NCBI GenBank assembly: GCA_003254925.1
Contig: QANZ01028759.1
Location: 45,964-109,963, forward strand
Direction: 5' to 3'
DNA: 64,000 nucleotides
Source: Chamaecrista fasciculata
Lineage: Eukaryota > Streptophyta > Magnoliopsida > Fabales > Fabaceae
The position numbers and the translations under genes are program-made. Positions 35,400-45,875 of the stretch are shown one piece after another. Within the stretch, counting starts at the first letter, position 1. Each line of letters begins with the position of its first letter. Under the pieces are notes generated by a model. It searched no databases and was not told the DNA's origin. It saw only the letters and a program-made list of their open reading frames with translations.

Positions 35400-36615
35400 N
35401 GTTAGGACACGCAAAGCCCAAGTATGATATATGATTCCATTAATTAAGATAGTAGAACAGGGAACATGAATTTGTCAAGAGTGAGTCACCTTGTCAACAC
35501 GTGGCCTCCCTGCTTTTTATAGTAACTTAGATGTGTTTTGTTAGGACATTGTTTAATTGGCTTAACCGATATGATTTTGCCCACAAATAGGTATTGATTG
35601 CAACATAAACAATTCTTTAATGTTAAAGGTATGTAATTAATTATATGCCAAAGATACAGAGAAACTTCAAGAAGATCATGGTATATAATTTTGATATATG
35701 TATATAGTGGTGAAGGAAAATCAATGGAATTAATTATGTGTCTTGTAGCCTTTTGAAAGAATTCTCATTCAAAGTAAACGAAGTTAGTGGCATTTAGGTT
35801 TATATATCTGTAAAGGTTGGAGATTACAATCATTTTCTTAAAACTTTACAACTTTGAGTGATGAAGCTTAAATCTTAACAATTAACAAGAAGATTGACTT
35901 GAAACTTTATCTCAATGAACAGGAGATTCATCCAAATGTCTGGCCTAGTTTTATTGTGATTTCTTTTTGCTTGGTCTGGCCTTCTAGATGCATCCACCTA
36001 TATATGATTCATGCATGACCCAATATATATATTGTTGGCTCGTGAATTAAATAATTAAGTACAAACCCACAACACACACACACACACACACATATATATA
36101 GCGGTGATTAATATATAATTTGCAGTGTATACTAAAATGCTCCACCAAGTGATCGTCCTCTAGATTTTTTGCAAAGCTTATGTAAGTATCTATTACTTTT
36201 AGGTAATGTTTGAAGGAGTCCTTGTAATCTATGTACTTTGTCTAAATGCATTGTAAGTATTGCTACCTAGCTAAGCTAACTAGCTAGTCAGACTAACATA
36301 TATATATATATATATATACTCGCAATCTAAGTGAAAGAGTTAGAGGATTGGGTCATTGTCTCATCTTCTCTTATTATTTTTATCTAAAGAAAGCTAAGTA
36401 TTTAAAACACATATCAACCCGAGGGGACAACCAGAAAAATATGGACTCTAGGACAAGTAATGTAATTATTGAACTGTTTTGTAATAGAGTTGGACCAAGT
36501 GACCAACATGTCAAGTAAGGTTGTCATTTGCTAGTCCTTCCATTTAATTTCACCAAGAGGTCAATTTACTTTGAAGTTTCTCTTATTTACTTTTCTTGCA
36601 ATTATTTGATATATA
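35400..36615. other. Intergenic, N and TA microsatellites
   Basis: An N at 35400 follows a half MITE. CA/TA runs occur at 36073-36100 and 36296-36320. No gene or other element was identified. Confidence 0.4.
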
Positions 36616-36625
36616 AATTCTAATA

Positions 36626-36707
36626 GAGTAAACTCCCAAACTGGTCCCCGAATTNGACCAATCTGTCAGCGACCCAATAATTCGGGGACCAGTTTGGGAG
36701 TTTACTC
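36626..36707. mobile_element. Very short MULE-type foldback MITE with internal N
   Basis: TIR GAGTAAACTCCCAAACTGG at the left, CCAGTTTGGGAGTTTACTC at the right, ~30 bp in length, flanked by a perfect 10-bp duplication AATTCTAATA (36616-36625 and 36708-36717). Only 82 bp as assembled, with N at 36655 just after the left arm. Confidence 0.85.
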
Positions 36708-36803
36708 AATTCTAATATATTGATTTGTCCCTTGCTCCCCTGGCCATTAATGCAATAATATCCTGCGCATATTAATTATGCTACGAAATAAAAGTAAGGT
36801 GAC

Positions 36804-37763
36804 ATTTATAGAAAGCCAAAGTTCTATTTTGTTCTTCAGTTATGCTCAATGTTTAAAATTGGTCCCTCAGTTATTTTTCGTTTCACGTTGGTATCTTAGG
36901 TTTTCTAAAACTTGGCACAGTTGGTCCCTCAAACGTTTTTCATCTATTTTTCCGTTAAAAAAAGGGAAAAATAAATTTTCATCCCCTAAAAATTTTCTTT
37001 TCTTATATTAAAGTCTTTTTCTTTTTAGAATAAATTACACTTTGGTACCCCGTGGTTTGGTCATATTTCACTTTGATACCTTGTGGTTTAAAAAATGACA
37101 CTTTGGTACCCTGTGGATGTGGTATTCTCCATTAACACTTTGGTACCCTTTGGAGCTATTTTGTAATTTTAACCATAACAAATTTTGCAAAAATTACATA
37201 TTGACCCCAATATTTTCAGAAAATTACAAATAGGTCCCTAGATACAAATTATCTAGGGACTAAAATAAAAACTCTAAAAAAATTTGGGGTCAATATGTAA
37301 TTTTTGCAAAATTTATTATGGTTAAAATTACAAAATAGCTCCAAAGGGGACCAAAGTGTCATTTTTTAAACCACAAGGTACCAAAGTGTAATTTACCCTT
37401 CTTTTTATAATAGGATCAAAACGTAAGAAAAAGAAATAAAATAAGATTTTAACTGAATTTGCCAAAAAACACAACTTTTTTTAGTACATTCAGTTAAAAT
37501 CTTAATTTATTTATTTATTTTTTTTACGTTTTGATCCTATTATAAAAAGAAAAAGATCTTAGTATAAGAAAATAAAACTTTTGGGGGATGAAAGTTTATT
37601 TTTCCCTTTTTTTAACGGGAAAATGGATGGAAAACGTTTGAGGTACCAACTGTGCCAAGTTTTAGAAAACCGAGGGACCAATATGGAACGAAAAATAACT
37701 GAGGGACCAATTTAAGACATTGAACATAACTGAGGGACTAAAATAGGACTTTGGCCTATAAAT
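36804..37763. mobile_element. Long foldback element with a MITE inserted inside
   Basis: The left arm (ATTTATAG…CCAAAG, 36804 on) is the reverse complement of the right arm (…CTTTGG CC TATAAAT, to 37763), and the arms contain GGTCCCTCAG/CTGAGGGACC and AACGTTTTTCATC-type words in mirror order. The element is interrupted by the MITE at 37028-37398. Its own target duplication is not clear. Confidence 0.75.
37028..37398. mobile_element. MULE-type MITE nested in the larger foldback
   Basis: Starts GAATAAATTACACTTTGG and ends CCAAAGTGTAATTTACCC; flanked by the 9-bp duplication TTCTTTTTA (37019-37027 and 37399-37407). Its termini resemble those of the GRF-carrying MULE and of the element at 53819, suggesting related families. 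Confidence 0.85.
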
Positions 37764-38780
37764 AATTATACAAAATAATTGAAATAGAAAGACAAAATTT
37801 GCTATTTGGTCCCTAAAGTTACACCAAATTAACTAATTAGTTTCTAAATAATCAAAATACATGGTTTGTTCTTTGAATTTGAACTGATTTTATATTTTTT
37901 GGTCCCTAAATTTATACTTGATTAATAATTTTTATCCCTAAAATTGTACTAAATTTTTTTGTCCTTCAATTTGACCCAAGGACTAAATTATTAACAATTG
38001 AAATGATTCAGGGAATGAGTAATATATTTTGATTATTTATGGACAAATTAGTTGACTCGTAATAAATTTAGGGACCAAATAATAAGTTTTATTAAAAAAA
38101 CAAATCAACAAAACAGGGTATAATTGAAACTTTAATTGAAAAATGTCCTTGCAAATCCTGTCATAGTATTATCTTAGATGTCAACATATAATGACATCAT
38201 GACATTACCAGACGCCAAACATCTAGAATATTCTAGTATATAAGATGGTGAGTATGAGATGACCACATACCAAATGCAAATGCACCCTAAGACTAGCCCA
38301 GTCTATAAACTCAAACCAAAAGTTTATCCGGGTAAATTCTTATACTCATTTCCATTTACTTTTCACTCAATTTTGGATCAAATTCAAACGATAAAATTTA
38401 TAAATATTCGCGATCATCTTTAACTACAGAATTAAAGCATTGACTGGAAGACTTCATCATTTTTAGCTTTTATAATACATTTTGTATTGCAGTTACGTGA
38501 TGCTTTTGCATATCTTAATTTACATCCTTGAATTGACAGATAATTTTCTCCCAAACAAGGAGACTAAAAAGGAAACCAAACAACTTCAAAATAAAAGAAG
38601 CCCAAGTAAATTTTGCATTTGTAAGAATACCCTTACTTTTGTTGTTTGGACTGATAATATTACACCGACTCACTAACTAACTTGTTATAATTAGACACGA
38701 AACATTCTTACTTATTTTGGTGAATTTCTCTTTTAAATTAATATTCAATTTGATTTGAAAATGTCACTTTGGTGTTTTAA
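37764..38780. other. Intergenic; old MITE at ~37795-38090
   Basis: TTTGCTATTTGGTCCCTAAA near 37798 and TTTAGGGACCAAATAATAAG near 38070 are reverse complements, marking a ~290 bp MITE. The rest is AT-rich and includes the 3' flank of the PPR gene. No gene seen. Confidence 0.55.
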
Positions 38781-41174
38781 TCACCAATAATCTCCACATG
38801 AACAAACTCCATTTTTGAAATGGTGGAATCTGCTGTTATCCCTCACAATGATCTCCCTCCCAACAATCTTTGCTATAAACTTAATCGCTGTATGACAATC
38901 CACACACACCCGAATATTTTTTATTACACGGATGGTTGTGCCTGCAGGAGTGCTAATAATGCCATATGCTATGGCAAGTCTCTCACTGTGTGAGCGTAAT
39001 AAAGAACTTTTCTGATCCTCATCAACATCATGTAGCACCTGACTTGTGTCTGCAACATAACCTTCTTTCTCCATCTGCTCCATTAAAACATTCAATGCCT
39101 GATTTATTTTCTCATAATGTGGATGAGATTCATCTCCAGCCCAGAAACAATGCACTCTGTTCTTAACCTCGATCCAGCTGCATGCCGGTGTCTTCTTGAT
39201 GCCTCTCTCCCTCATTTGGATTCTTAATTTTGCAGCATCTTTCCATCTTTGGGCAGCTGAATAAATGTTTGACATCAAAACATAAGCACCCATGTTTTCT
39301 GGATCAATTACTAGTATCTTGTCAACAACCTTCTCTGCTAATTCAACATTCTTATGAGCCCTACAAGCCGCCAACAAGGTTGACCACACACTTCCTGTTG
39401 CTGGTATTTTCATGCTAGAAATGAAGTCGTAGGCTTCCTGTAGTTTTCCAGCTCTACCAAGCAGGTCAGCGACGGCGGCATAGTGCTCGAGGCCGGGAGC
39501 AATATGAAAATCCCCTGCCATAGCATTAAAATACTTCCAAGCTTCATCTACCAATCCAGCATGATTACAGGCAGTTAAAACAGCCACAAATGCCACATAG
39601 GTTGGCTCTACTCCATCTGCTAGCATCTGCTCAAACAAGGAAACTGCATCAAGAGCATGCCCATGTAGAGCACATCCCATAATGATGGCAGTATATGACA
39701 CTATGTCATGCACAGGTATTTTGTCAAAAATATGCCTAGCTGTCTTAATGTTCCCACATTTAGCATACATATCCACAAGGGAGCTTGCTATATACTTGTT
39801 ATTGTCAAACCCATTTCTGAATATATATCCATGGAGCTGCTTCCCCAAATTTAGGCTTGTCAAGTGAGCACAAGCTGGTATGACACTTGAGAAGGAAACA
39901 GGCATTGGTTTAACATTTTCCTTCAACATTTGATGAAAGAACCACAGCCCTTGGTCAAACTGACCATTCTGCACACACCCAGCAATGACAGAGTTCCATG
40001 AAATGGCATCTCGCTTAGGTAAGAGGTGAAAGACACGAAGTGAATGTTCCACATGAGTACATTTAGCATACATGTCAATTAAGCTACTTCCAATGAAAAC
40101 ATCAGCATCCAACCCATGTCTGATAGCATAGCTATGAATTTCTTTTCCTTTATTAATATCAACATACTCTGCAAAAATTGGAAGAATACTTGACAAAGTG
40201 AAGGTGTCCGGCTTCAAGTTTGCACTTCCCATCTCCCTAACCATGGTTAATGCTTCTTCATACATCCCATTTTGTGCATTTCCAGCAATAACAGTGTTCC
40301 AGGAAACAAGATCCTTTATTGGCATCATCTCAAAAACCTTTCTAACACTATCTATTTTCAAGTAAGTCGAGTCTTCCATTACAACATTACTTTGACGAAC
40401 ACGAACAGAAATACTAACATCAATGTTATCTTTTACAGGAGAATCGATACACGGGACCTGTTGTTTATAATTGTTCATTGACTCACACAAACCATTATTG
40501 TTCAATATGAAACTACCATCATCTTCTCTCTCTATATTGCCATAAAAGGATTGCAGTCTTCCTTTCCGTTCTAATTCATCATAGATTGTTGCACTATCTG
40601 ATTCGGTACACCTAAATAAATGACTCCCAATTTTAGCATTTTGCCTCCTATCAGAAAACTTGTCGGGCATTTTTATTGCAGAAAAATTCTTTGTACAAAG
40701 CTTACCCATATTCTGAAATTTTGAATACATGTTCATCAATGCATTACAAGTGTATAAATCAAAATCCATACCAAGACGAATGATGCACCCATGCACTGTC
40801 TCACCCAACCTCAAGTCCATCAGCAATGTACAAGCTTTAAGCACAGAAGGAAACACATGCTGATCTGGATATATGCCTAACAACCGCATCTCATTAAAGG
40901 ACGACAATGATTGAATGGAAAGGCCATGGAAAGTGTAGCATTTGATGATAGATTTCCAGGCAAGAGCCGGGGGAGACCGAAGGCTATCAAAGACAAGAAC
41001 TGAATCATGTAAACGGTTCAAGTTTGAGTAGATTGAGAGTATGACGGAATTGTCATAGTGAAATCTTCCATTAATCTTAAGAACTTGTGCATGAAGTTGT
41101 TTGGCAAGACAGGTGGAAGAGATGGTACTTGGATTTCTTAGAATCGTTCTGATCAGATTTTGAGTAGAACTCAT
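38781..41174 (-). CDS. DYW-class pentatricopeptide repeat protein (organelle RNA editing type)
   Basis: One uninterrupted frame of 797 codons from ATG at 41174. PLS-type PPR repeats include VSWNTVIAGNAQNGMYEEAL, ISWNSVIAGCVQNGQFDQGL and SSLVDMYAKCGNIKTARHIF, followed by E/E+ motifs and a complete DYW domain ending CGDYW. The deaminase-like signature is intact: H729-S-E731, C757-x-x-C760, then CSCGDYW. In DYW proteins these bind zinc and support C-to-U RNA editing in mitochondria or plastids (family knowledge). It is closely similar in layout to Arabidopsis At3g23330, so it is likely that orthologue. Residues ~155-270 are not PPR-like and separate the first repeats from the rest. The editing sites and organelle cannot be told from sequence. 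Confidence 0.95.
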   Translation of the reverse strand: MSSTQNLIRTILRNPSTISSTCLAKQLHAQVLKINGRFHYDNSVILSIYSNLNRLHDSVLVFDSLRSPPALAWKSIIKCYTFHGLSIQSLSSFNEMRLLGIYPDQHVFPSVLKACTLLMDLRLGETVHGCIIRLGMDFDLYTCNALMNMYSKFQNMGKLCTKNFSAIKMPDKFSDRRQNAKIGSHLFRCTESDSATIYDELERKGRLQSFYGNIEREDDGSFILNNNGLCESMNNYKQQVPCIDSPVKDNIDVSISVRVRQSNVVMEDSTYLKIDSVRKVFEMMPIKDLVSWNTVIAGNAQNGMYEEALTMVREMGSANLKPDTFTLSSILPIFAEYVDINKGKEIHSYAIRHGLDADVFIGSSLIDMYAKCTHVEHSLRVFHLLPKRDAISWNSVIAGCVQNGQFDQGLWFFHQMLKENVKPMPVSFSSVIPACAHLTSLNLGKQLHGYIFRNGFDNNKYIASSLVDMYAKCGNIKTARHIFDKIPVHDIVSYTAIIMGCALHGHALDAVSLFEQMLADGVEPTYVAFVAVLTACNHAGLVDEAWKYFNAMAGDFHIAPGLEHYAAVADLLGRAGKLQEAYDFISSMKIPATGSVWSTLLAACRAHKNVELAEKVVDKILVIDPENMGAYVLMSNIYSAAQRWKDAAKLRIQMRERGIKKTPACSWIEVKNRVHCFWAGDESHPHYEKINQALNVLMEQMEKEGYVADTSQVLHDVDEDQKSSLLRSHSERLAIAYGIISTPAGTTIRVIKNIRVCVDCHTAIKFIAKIVGREIIVRDNSRFHHFKNGVCSCGDYW

Positions 41175-41498
41175 TGATCTAACAGGATTTTATCAGCAAA
41201 CATAGTGGTGGTGTTCTAATGACATAGGTAATTGAAATGAGAACCACGATGAAGCTGACATGACTGAAGTTTGAATGTCGTGGAACGCACAGGTTAAGTT
41301 TTCAGCTGAGTTGATATGCTGCAAATTTTCGAGGACTATGTTAGTGCCATCATCAAAATAATAGGATATAAGAAAAAAAGAAAAACAGGCAACTTAAGTA
41401 AACAGAACGCAAAATGATGTCAACTATAAATTTTTAATGGATGGCAGATTCTAACACAGCTTCTACATGATGTCAAGGTAAAGTTATGAGTGAGATCA

Positions 41499-42033
41499 TG
41501 ATACGAGTCCCACATCGGGTAGTTAGCTGAAGGTAAAAACACTATATAAGACCTTGGGCTCTCCAACTTCAACAGCTAGCTTTTGAGGTGTGGTTCTCCT
41601 AAGGGCTTATACTCGTATCAATTGGTGCTTTCATTGAGAGCCGACCGACACGGAGGGGGCGACCTTATAGGCTGGATTAAGGTACGTACGATGCGTCGTG
41701 CCGAATACTGGAAGTTGAATGGAGCCGCCAAAAGTGGAAAGGGCTATCAATGGACCAGTGTCGATAGAGTGGGCCGCCGTGGACGTCGGCTTTCGAAGGG
41801 GTATGTAATGATACGAGTCCCACATCGGGTAGTTAGCTGAAGGTAAAAACACTATATAAGACCTTGGGCTCTCCAACTTCAACAGCTAGCTTTTGAGGTG
41901 TGGTTCTCCTAAGGGCTCGATACGAGCCCTTAGGAGAACCACACCTCAAAAGCTAGCTGTTGAAGTTGGAGAGCCCAAGGTCTTATATAGTGTTTTTACC
42001 TTCAGCTAACTACCCGATGTGGGACTCGTATCA
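41499..42033. mobile_element. Miniature LTR retrotransposon (TRIM-like) with an extra inverted LTR
   Basis: LTR1 41499-41620 (TGATACGAGTCCC…CTCGTATCA, 122 bp, with a TATATAAGACC TATA box) is followed by ATTGGTGCTTTCATTGAG (a primer-binding-site-like phrase) and a short internal part ending AAGGGGTATGTAA. LTR2 (41809-41919) is truncated at GGGCTCG and followed after ATA (41920-41922) by a perfect inverted LTR (41923-42033), giving a 225 bp palindrome with 111 bp arms. The composite is flanked by a perfect 5-bp duplication GATCA (41494-41498 and 42034-42038). No coding capacity; the 85-residue frame inside is spurious. Confidence 0.88.
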
Positions 42034-42038
42034 GATCA

Positions 42039-42462
42039 ATCATCGGAGTTCAGTTATTATTTACTAAAGAATCAGCAAGTGTCTCGAAGAAAATCAAAGA
42101 AAACAACAAACCTATCAATCTAAAACAAATCCCCCTGAATGAAAACAGAGCTTAGCAAATGCCACAAATTTTCAACACAAAAAATGCCTAATGAAAAAAA
42201 TACAGGGCAGAGCAAAGTGAGAGAATGAGGAGAATGAGAATGGAAGGAATACTAACCGAATACTAGCAGAGCTTCGAGTCTTTGACAGCTTGAACTTCGC
42301 AAATACAGCATCGACGGCACAGCGAACTCCGGCAGAAAACGTCGACGGCGCGGCAAGCTACGGCGGTAGGAGGCTAGGGCAACTCTTGAGATGAAGATGA
42401 GAGAAATGAAACTGACGGCTTCTAATTCGACGAGCGTTTTGCCGTCAACTTTAATTTTTTAT
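42039..42462 (-). other. Probable 5' region of the PPR gene
   Basis: A G+C-richer patch (about 42290-42370) with CGGCG words ends before the MITE at 42464. Minus-strand transcription toward the PPR gene would pass the TRIM element. No ORF; a 5' UTR or promoter role is a guess. Confidence 0.3.
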
Positions 42463-42463
42463 T

Positions 42464-42822
42464 TGGTCAATATTCATTTTTAGTCTCATAATTTTTATTC
42501 AGGTCTCAATTTGGTCTCGTAATTATTTTTTACACTTTTACTCTCATATCTTTGCAAAAGGTTAAAGATTTAGTTACACATCACTTTTAATCCCATATTT
42601 CTTAGTTAGATTATAAAATTAGTCTCATATCTTTATAAAAAACTTCATGGTTAGTCTCATCTAATTTAAAGATATGAGACTAATTTTACAACTGACCAAA
42701 AGTTCAATAGAAGACTAAATCTGCAACATAAACAAAAGATATAGGATAAAAAATACAATAAAAAAAGTCATAGAATCAAACTGAGAGCTGAGTAAAAATT
42801 ATAGGACCAAAAGTGTACTTTG
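42464..42822. mobile_element. MULE-type MITE
   Basis: The ends carry GGTCAATATTC/…TACTTTGAACTT and internal AATTTTTATTCAGGTCTCA versus TGAGAGCTGAGTAAAAATT, a reverse-complement pair. A shared flanking word TTTAATTTTTTA (left about 42452-42463, right about 42828-42839) would fit a 9-12 bp target duplication; the exact ends are uncertain. Confidence 0.6.
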
Positions 42823-42904
42823 AACTTTTTAATTTTTTAATCATACCAACTTATCTTATTGTCTAGTTGACAGTTGGACCGTCCCAAAGAACAGTGCTGA
42901 CAAG

Positions 42905-43035
42905 TGAAAACAGATCCAGTATTGGTGGGGTTGGGGTAGACTGTAGTCTGTAGAAGGCGTCAAAACTCAAAAGAGAGAGCTTTCTTCAATGTACCAAAAC
43001 CCAGGATTTTTCAATCTTCCTTCCTTCCTTTTTTA
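42905..43035 (+). repeat. Duplicated upstream segment of the DSBA gene, copy 1
   Basis: GAAAACAGATCC…GGTGGGGTTGG…GTAGAAGGCGTCAAAA…CCAAAACCCAGGATTTTTC…CTTCCTTCCTT recurs in the same order at about 43453-43562. Copy 1 lies ~1 kb upstream of the ATG. Confidence 0.75.
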
Positions 43036-43452
43036 CTATAGCCGGTCAAAAATTGTTTATTCTAAAAAATATAAAAACAATAAAAGGAGGGGAATTTCAC
43101 ACAAATTAACGGAAGCATTCATGTTTGGATCAGTTACGGTGAGTCAGCTTATGAAGGATGACGAGGTCGGTTTGCCTTCGTGCTTATCCACACTTAATAG
43201 TATTTAGTATTTGTTTCCTTATACACATAGCTAGTTGTAAACTTGTAATGGAAGATGTATCAGTATCTTGGATTTCCATTACTCCAAGGTTTTTCATCTT
43301 AATTCCAATCTCCAACTTCTACGTATAATTATCTCACATGACAAGTGACAAAAAAAAAAAAAAAGATTGAGGACAAAATTAATAATTGCCCTAAAGTTTT
43401 GGGATGAAATTAATGCTTTTGTCAATTTTTTTTTTTTTACTTTTTTTTAGTG

Positions 43453-43562
43453 TTGAAAACAGATCCATTTTTGGTGGGGTTGGTGTAGAAGGCGTCAAAA
43501 GAAAGAACCTTCAATCTACCAAAACCCACGATTTTCCAATCTTCTTCCTTCCTTTCGTTCTT
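43453..43562 (+). repeat. Duplicated upstream segment of the DSBA gene, copy 2
   Basis: Same block as 42905-43035, slightly shorter, ending ~340 bp before the coding start. It may hold the promoter/5' UTR start; an untranslated first exon ending near 43620 followed by an intron up to TGCAG near 43877 is possible. Confidence 0.7.
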
Positions 43563-43904
43563 GTGTGCGTTTTCTGTCTCTGTTCTTCGCCTCTTTCGAA
43601 AATTCATTAGTCATAACCTTTCAGGTATCATTTTTTTCTTTTTGTTACTACTTTGATCAATTCATTCGTTTTTTATTTTGATTTACTCCGTTTCGCCTTC
43701 TCTTCGTGGGATTCTAATCATAAGCATTTCCTTTTGAGATTGTTAGCTATTCCAGCCGAATTGTTGCAATTTTCTTTTTCTTTTCCCACACTCTGATCTT
43801 CTTCATCGTCGATTGTTATTGTGAATTATTGATGGGTTCACTGTCTCTAAATCTGGTGATCCTATGTTTTAGACTGCAGATTATACTATTACTACAGCAG
43901 GATC

Positions 43905-45372
43905 ATGTCTAACGTTTCCACTTCCAACACCAACAAGAAGCTTGTTGAAATCGATGTTACTTCCGATACCGTATGCCCATGGTGCTGTGTTGGCAAAAGA
44001 AATCTTGATAGAGCCATCGCTTCCTCTTCGGAGCAATACACCTTCAAGGTTTTATTTATACTGTGTGTCAGTGTGTGTGTCATATTGATATTATATATAT
44101 ATATATGCCTTGAAAATTTAATGTTGAACTCAATTTATAATTTATAGATAAGATGGCATCCTTATCAACTTGACCCTGATGCCCCTAAAGAAGGTGTTGA
44201 CAAGAGAGAGTATTACAGAAGAAAGTTTGGAGCTCAATCTGAACGAATGGAAGCTCGGATGACAGAGGTTCTTCATTAAGTCCCTTTTGGAAACACTTTT
44301 GTTGTTGTGTGGCCTTTATACTACTATAGCATGTGATTCAAGTAAACAAGTCAGTCATTTTTCCTGTTTGGTATATATGTGCAGATTTTTAGGAACGTTG
44401 GCCTCACATATAATATGTCTGGACTCACGTACGTAAGCTTCAGGGTGATTTATATTCAATTTTAAATAATTAAGTGTGCATGTATGTTCTTGTTGAGGTT
44501 CAATCATCATGACATAAATTGTCTTATAAGTTATAATCCACAGGGGAAACACTTTGGATAGCCATAGGCTTATATATTATGCTGGACAGAAGGACTTGGG
44601 CAAGCAACATCGTCTTGTGGAAGACTTGTTTCTTGGCTACTTCACAAATGAGAAATACATTGGTGACCAGTAAGTACATTCCATTTGGTGATTATGATCT
44701 ATTTGCCTTTGAATTTGCTTATCTGAAAGTATGTTTGGATTGAGGGAAACTTAGGAGAAAAGAAGGCAAATAAATATATTTTATTTAATATTTAAATGAC
44801 AGGCATAAACTTAATCATTCCTTCATTTTGTGGTATGTGTGCAGTGATTTTCTTTTGGAATGTGCTAATAAGATTGGCTTAGAAGGGGCAGCAGAGTTCC
44901 TTCAAGACCCCAACAATGGCCTCAAGGAGGTACTTTTCATAAATATATAGCAGATTCTTTCATGCTGCATTTGGTTTCTAATGATCACAAAGATTTATAT
45001 TACATTTTCTTCTTTTTCACCTCAAAATCTAAATGAAGAACATCTGTTTAGTTCCTAGGCATCCAAGAATACAAATTTATATTACTATCAATGGCTGTTA
45101 CAGCTAAAGCAGATGATATATTTTATTTTGCTGTTCATGACTAGGTTGAGGATGAGCTCAAGGCACTGCAATCTACAGGGGTTCCTCAATATGTAGTGAG
45201 TATATGAAGTTGCAGTTAATTTTTCTTTTTAACAAAAATTATATCGAGGATATTATCAAACCCAGCAAGCGTGTTTATTGATATGGGATTTTGGCAGATT
45301 AATGGGAGTCACGCAATTCATGGTGCTCAGCCTCCTGAGGTGTTCATGAAAGTTTTTGGGTCCGGAAATTGA
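43905..45372 (+). CDS. DSBA-like thioredoxin-fold oxidoreductase (FrnE/At5g38900 type)
   Basis: Seven exons: 43905-44048, 44148-44267, 44385-44428, 44544-44669, 44845-44929, 45145-45195, 45298-45372; all GT-AG, 645 nt, 214 residues. The thioredoxin-fold active site CPWC is at residues 24-27 within SDTVCPWCCVGKRNLDRA. LTGNTLDSHRLIYYAG is the family's helical insertion motif, and the C-terminus has GVPQYVINGSHAIHGAQPPE with the cis-Pro region (GVPQY). It is predicted to be cytosolic because there is no signal peptide. Bacterial relatives are called DSBA oxidoreductases or FrnE; the plant protein's substrate is unknown. At exon 3 a tandem donor CACGTACGTAAG exists; only the first GT keeps frame. 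Confidence 0.93.
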
Positions 45373-45526
45373 AATGCATTTTATTTCCTGCAAGTTTCTA
45401 TGTTACTGATCAAAGATGAAAGGTTCGGAAATACAGTTATTTATTGTGTGGGAAATTCCATCTAGACAATGTTGTCTTCTATTTTATATACCTTCATTTC
45501 TTTGGTTTCACATAACAAATGCTGTA

Positions 45527-45549
45527 ATAAATAATTAAATAAATAAACA
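45527..45549 (+). terminator. Putative polyadenylation signals of the DSBA gene
   Basis: AATAAATAATTAAATAAATA about 155 nt after the stop codon contains overlapping AATAAA motifs, a normal distance for plant 3' ends. Confidence 0.4.
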
Positions 45550-45694
45550 AGAGTTCGTTCTGCTGTTCATGTCTTTTTCCCAACACTATATTATAAACTT
45601 GTATAAAAAATGGCTTTCCACAATTTTAAAATACAATTTCCAAAAGAAGTAACTTTTGTTATTCTCATTCTGCAATTTAATCAAAGTATTAAGT

Positions 45695-45875
45695 AAATCA
45701 AGATTGATTGGTCTAGTGGTCAAGCTCACTAGGTCGCTTAAGCAAGTGTCGGAGGTTCAAATCTCGTCGGGTAAATGTAGTAACCAATTGGCCAGTGGCA
45801 GATCTTTAAATGGAGTACAAATCCGTAGAGGATTAATCCTTGATCTGTCGGATTTGGATTAATCCTTGGACAACC
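45695..45875 (+). mobile_element. tRNA-derived SINE, copy 2, with target duplication
   Basis: 181 bp with A box TGGTCTAGTGG (45709-45719) and B box GGTTCAAATCT (45754-45764), same family as the copy at 30614. It is flanked by a perfect 13-bp duplication CAAAGTATTAAGT (45682-45694 and 45876-45888). The right end is GGACAACC with no poly(A) tail. The 68-residue frame crossing it is spurious. Confidence 0.9.

Noticed and set aside
41583-41882. 83-85 residue frames on both strands
   Set aside because: They lie inside the miniature LTR element, including its LTRs; no protein family resemblance.
44421-44440. Second splice donor (GTAC|GTAAG) of DSBA exon 3
   Set aside because: It matches consensus better but adds four bases and breaks the frame with exon 4.
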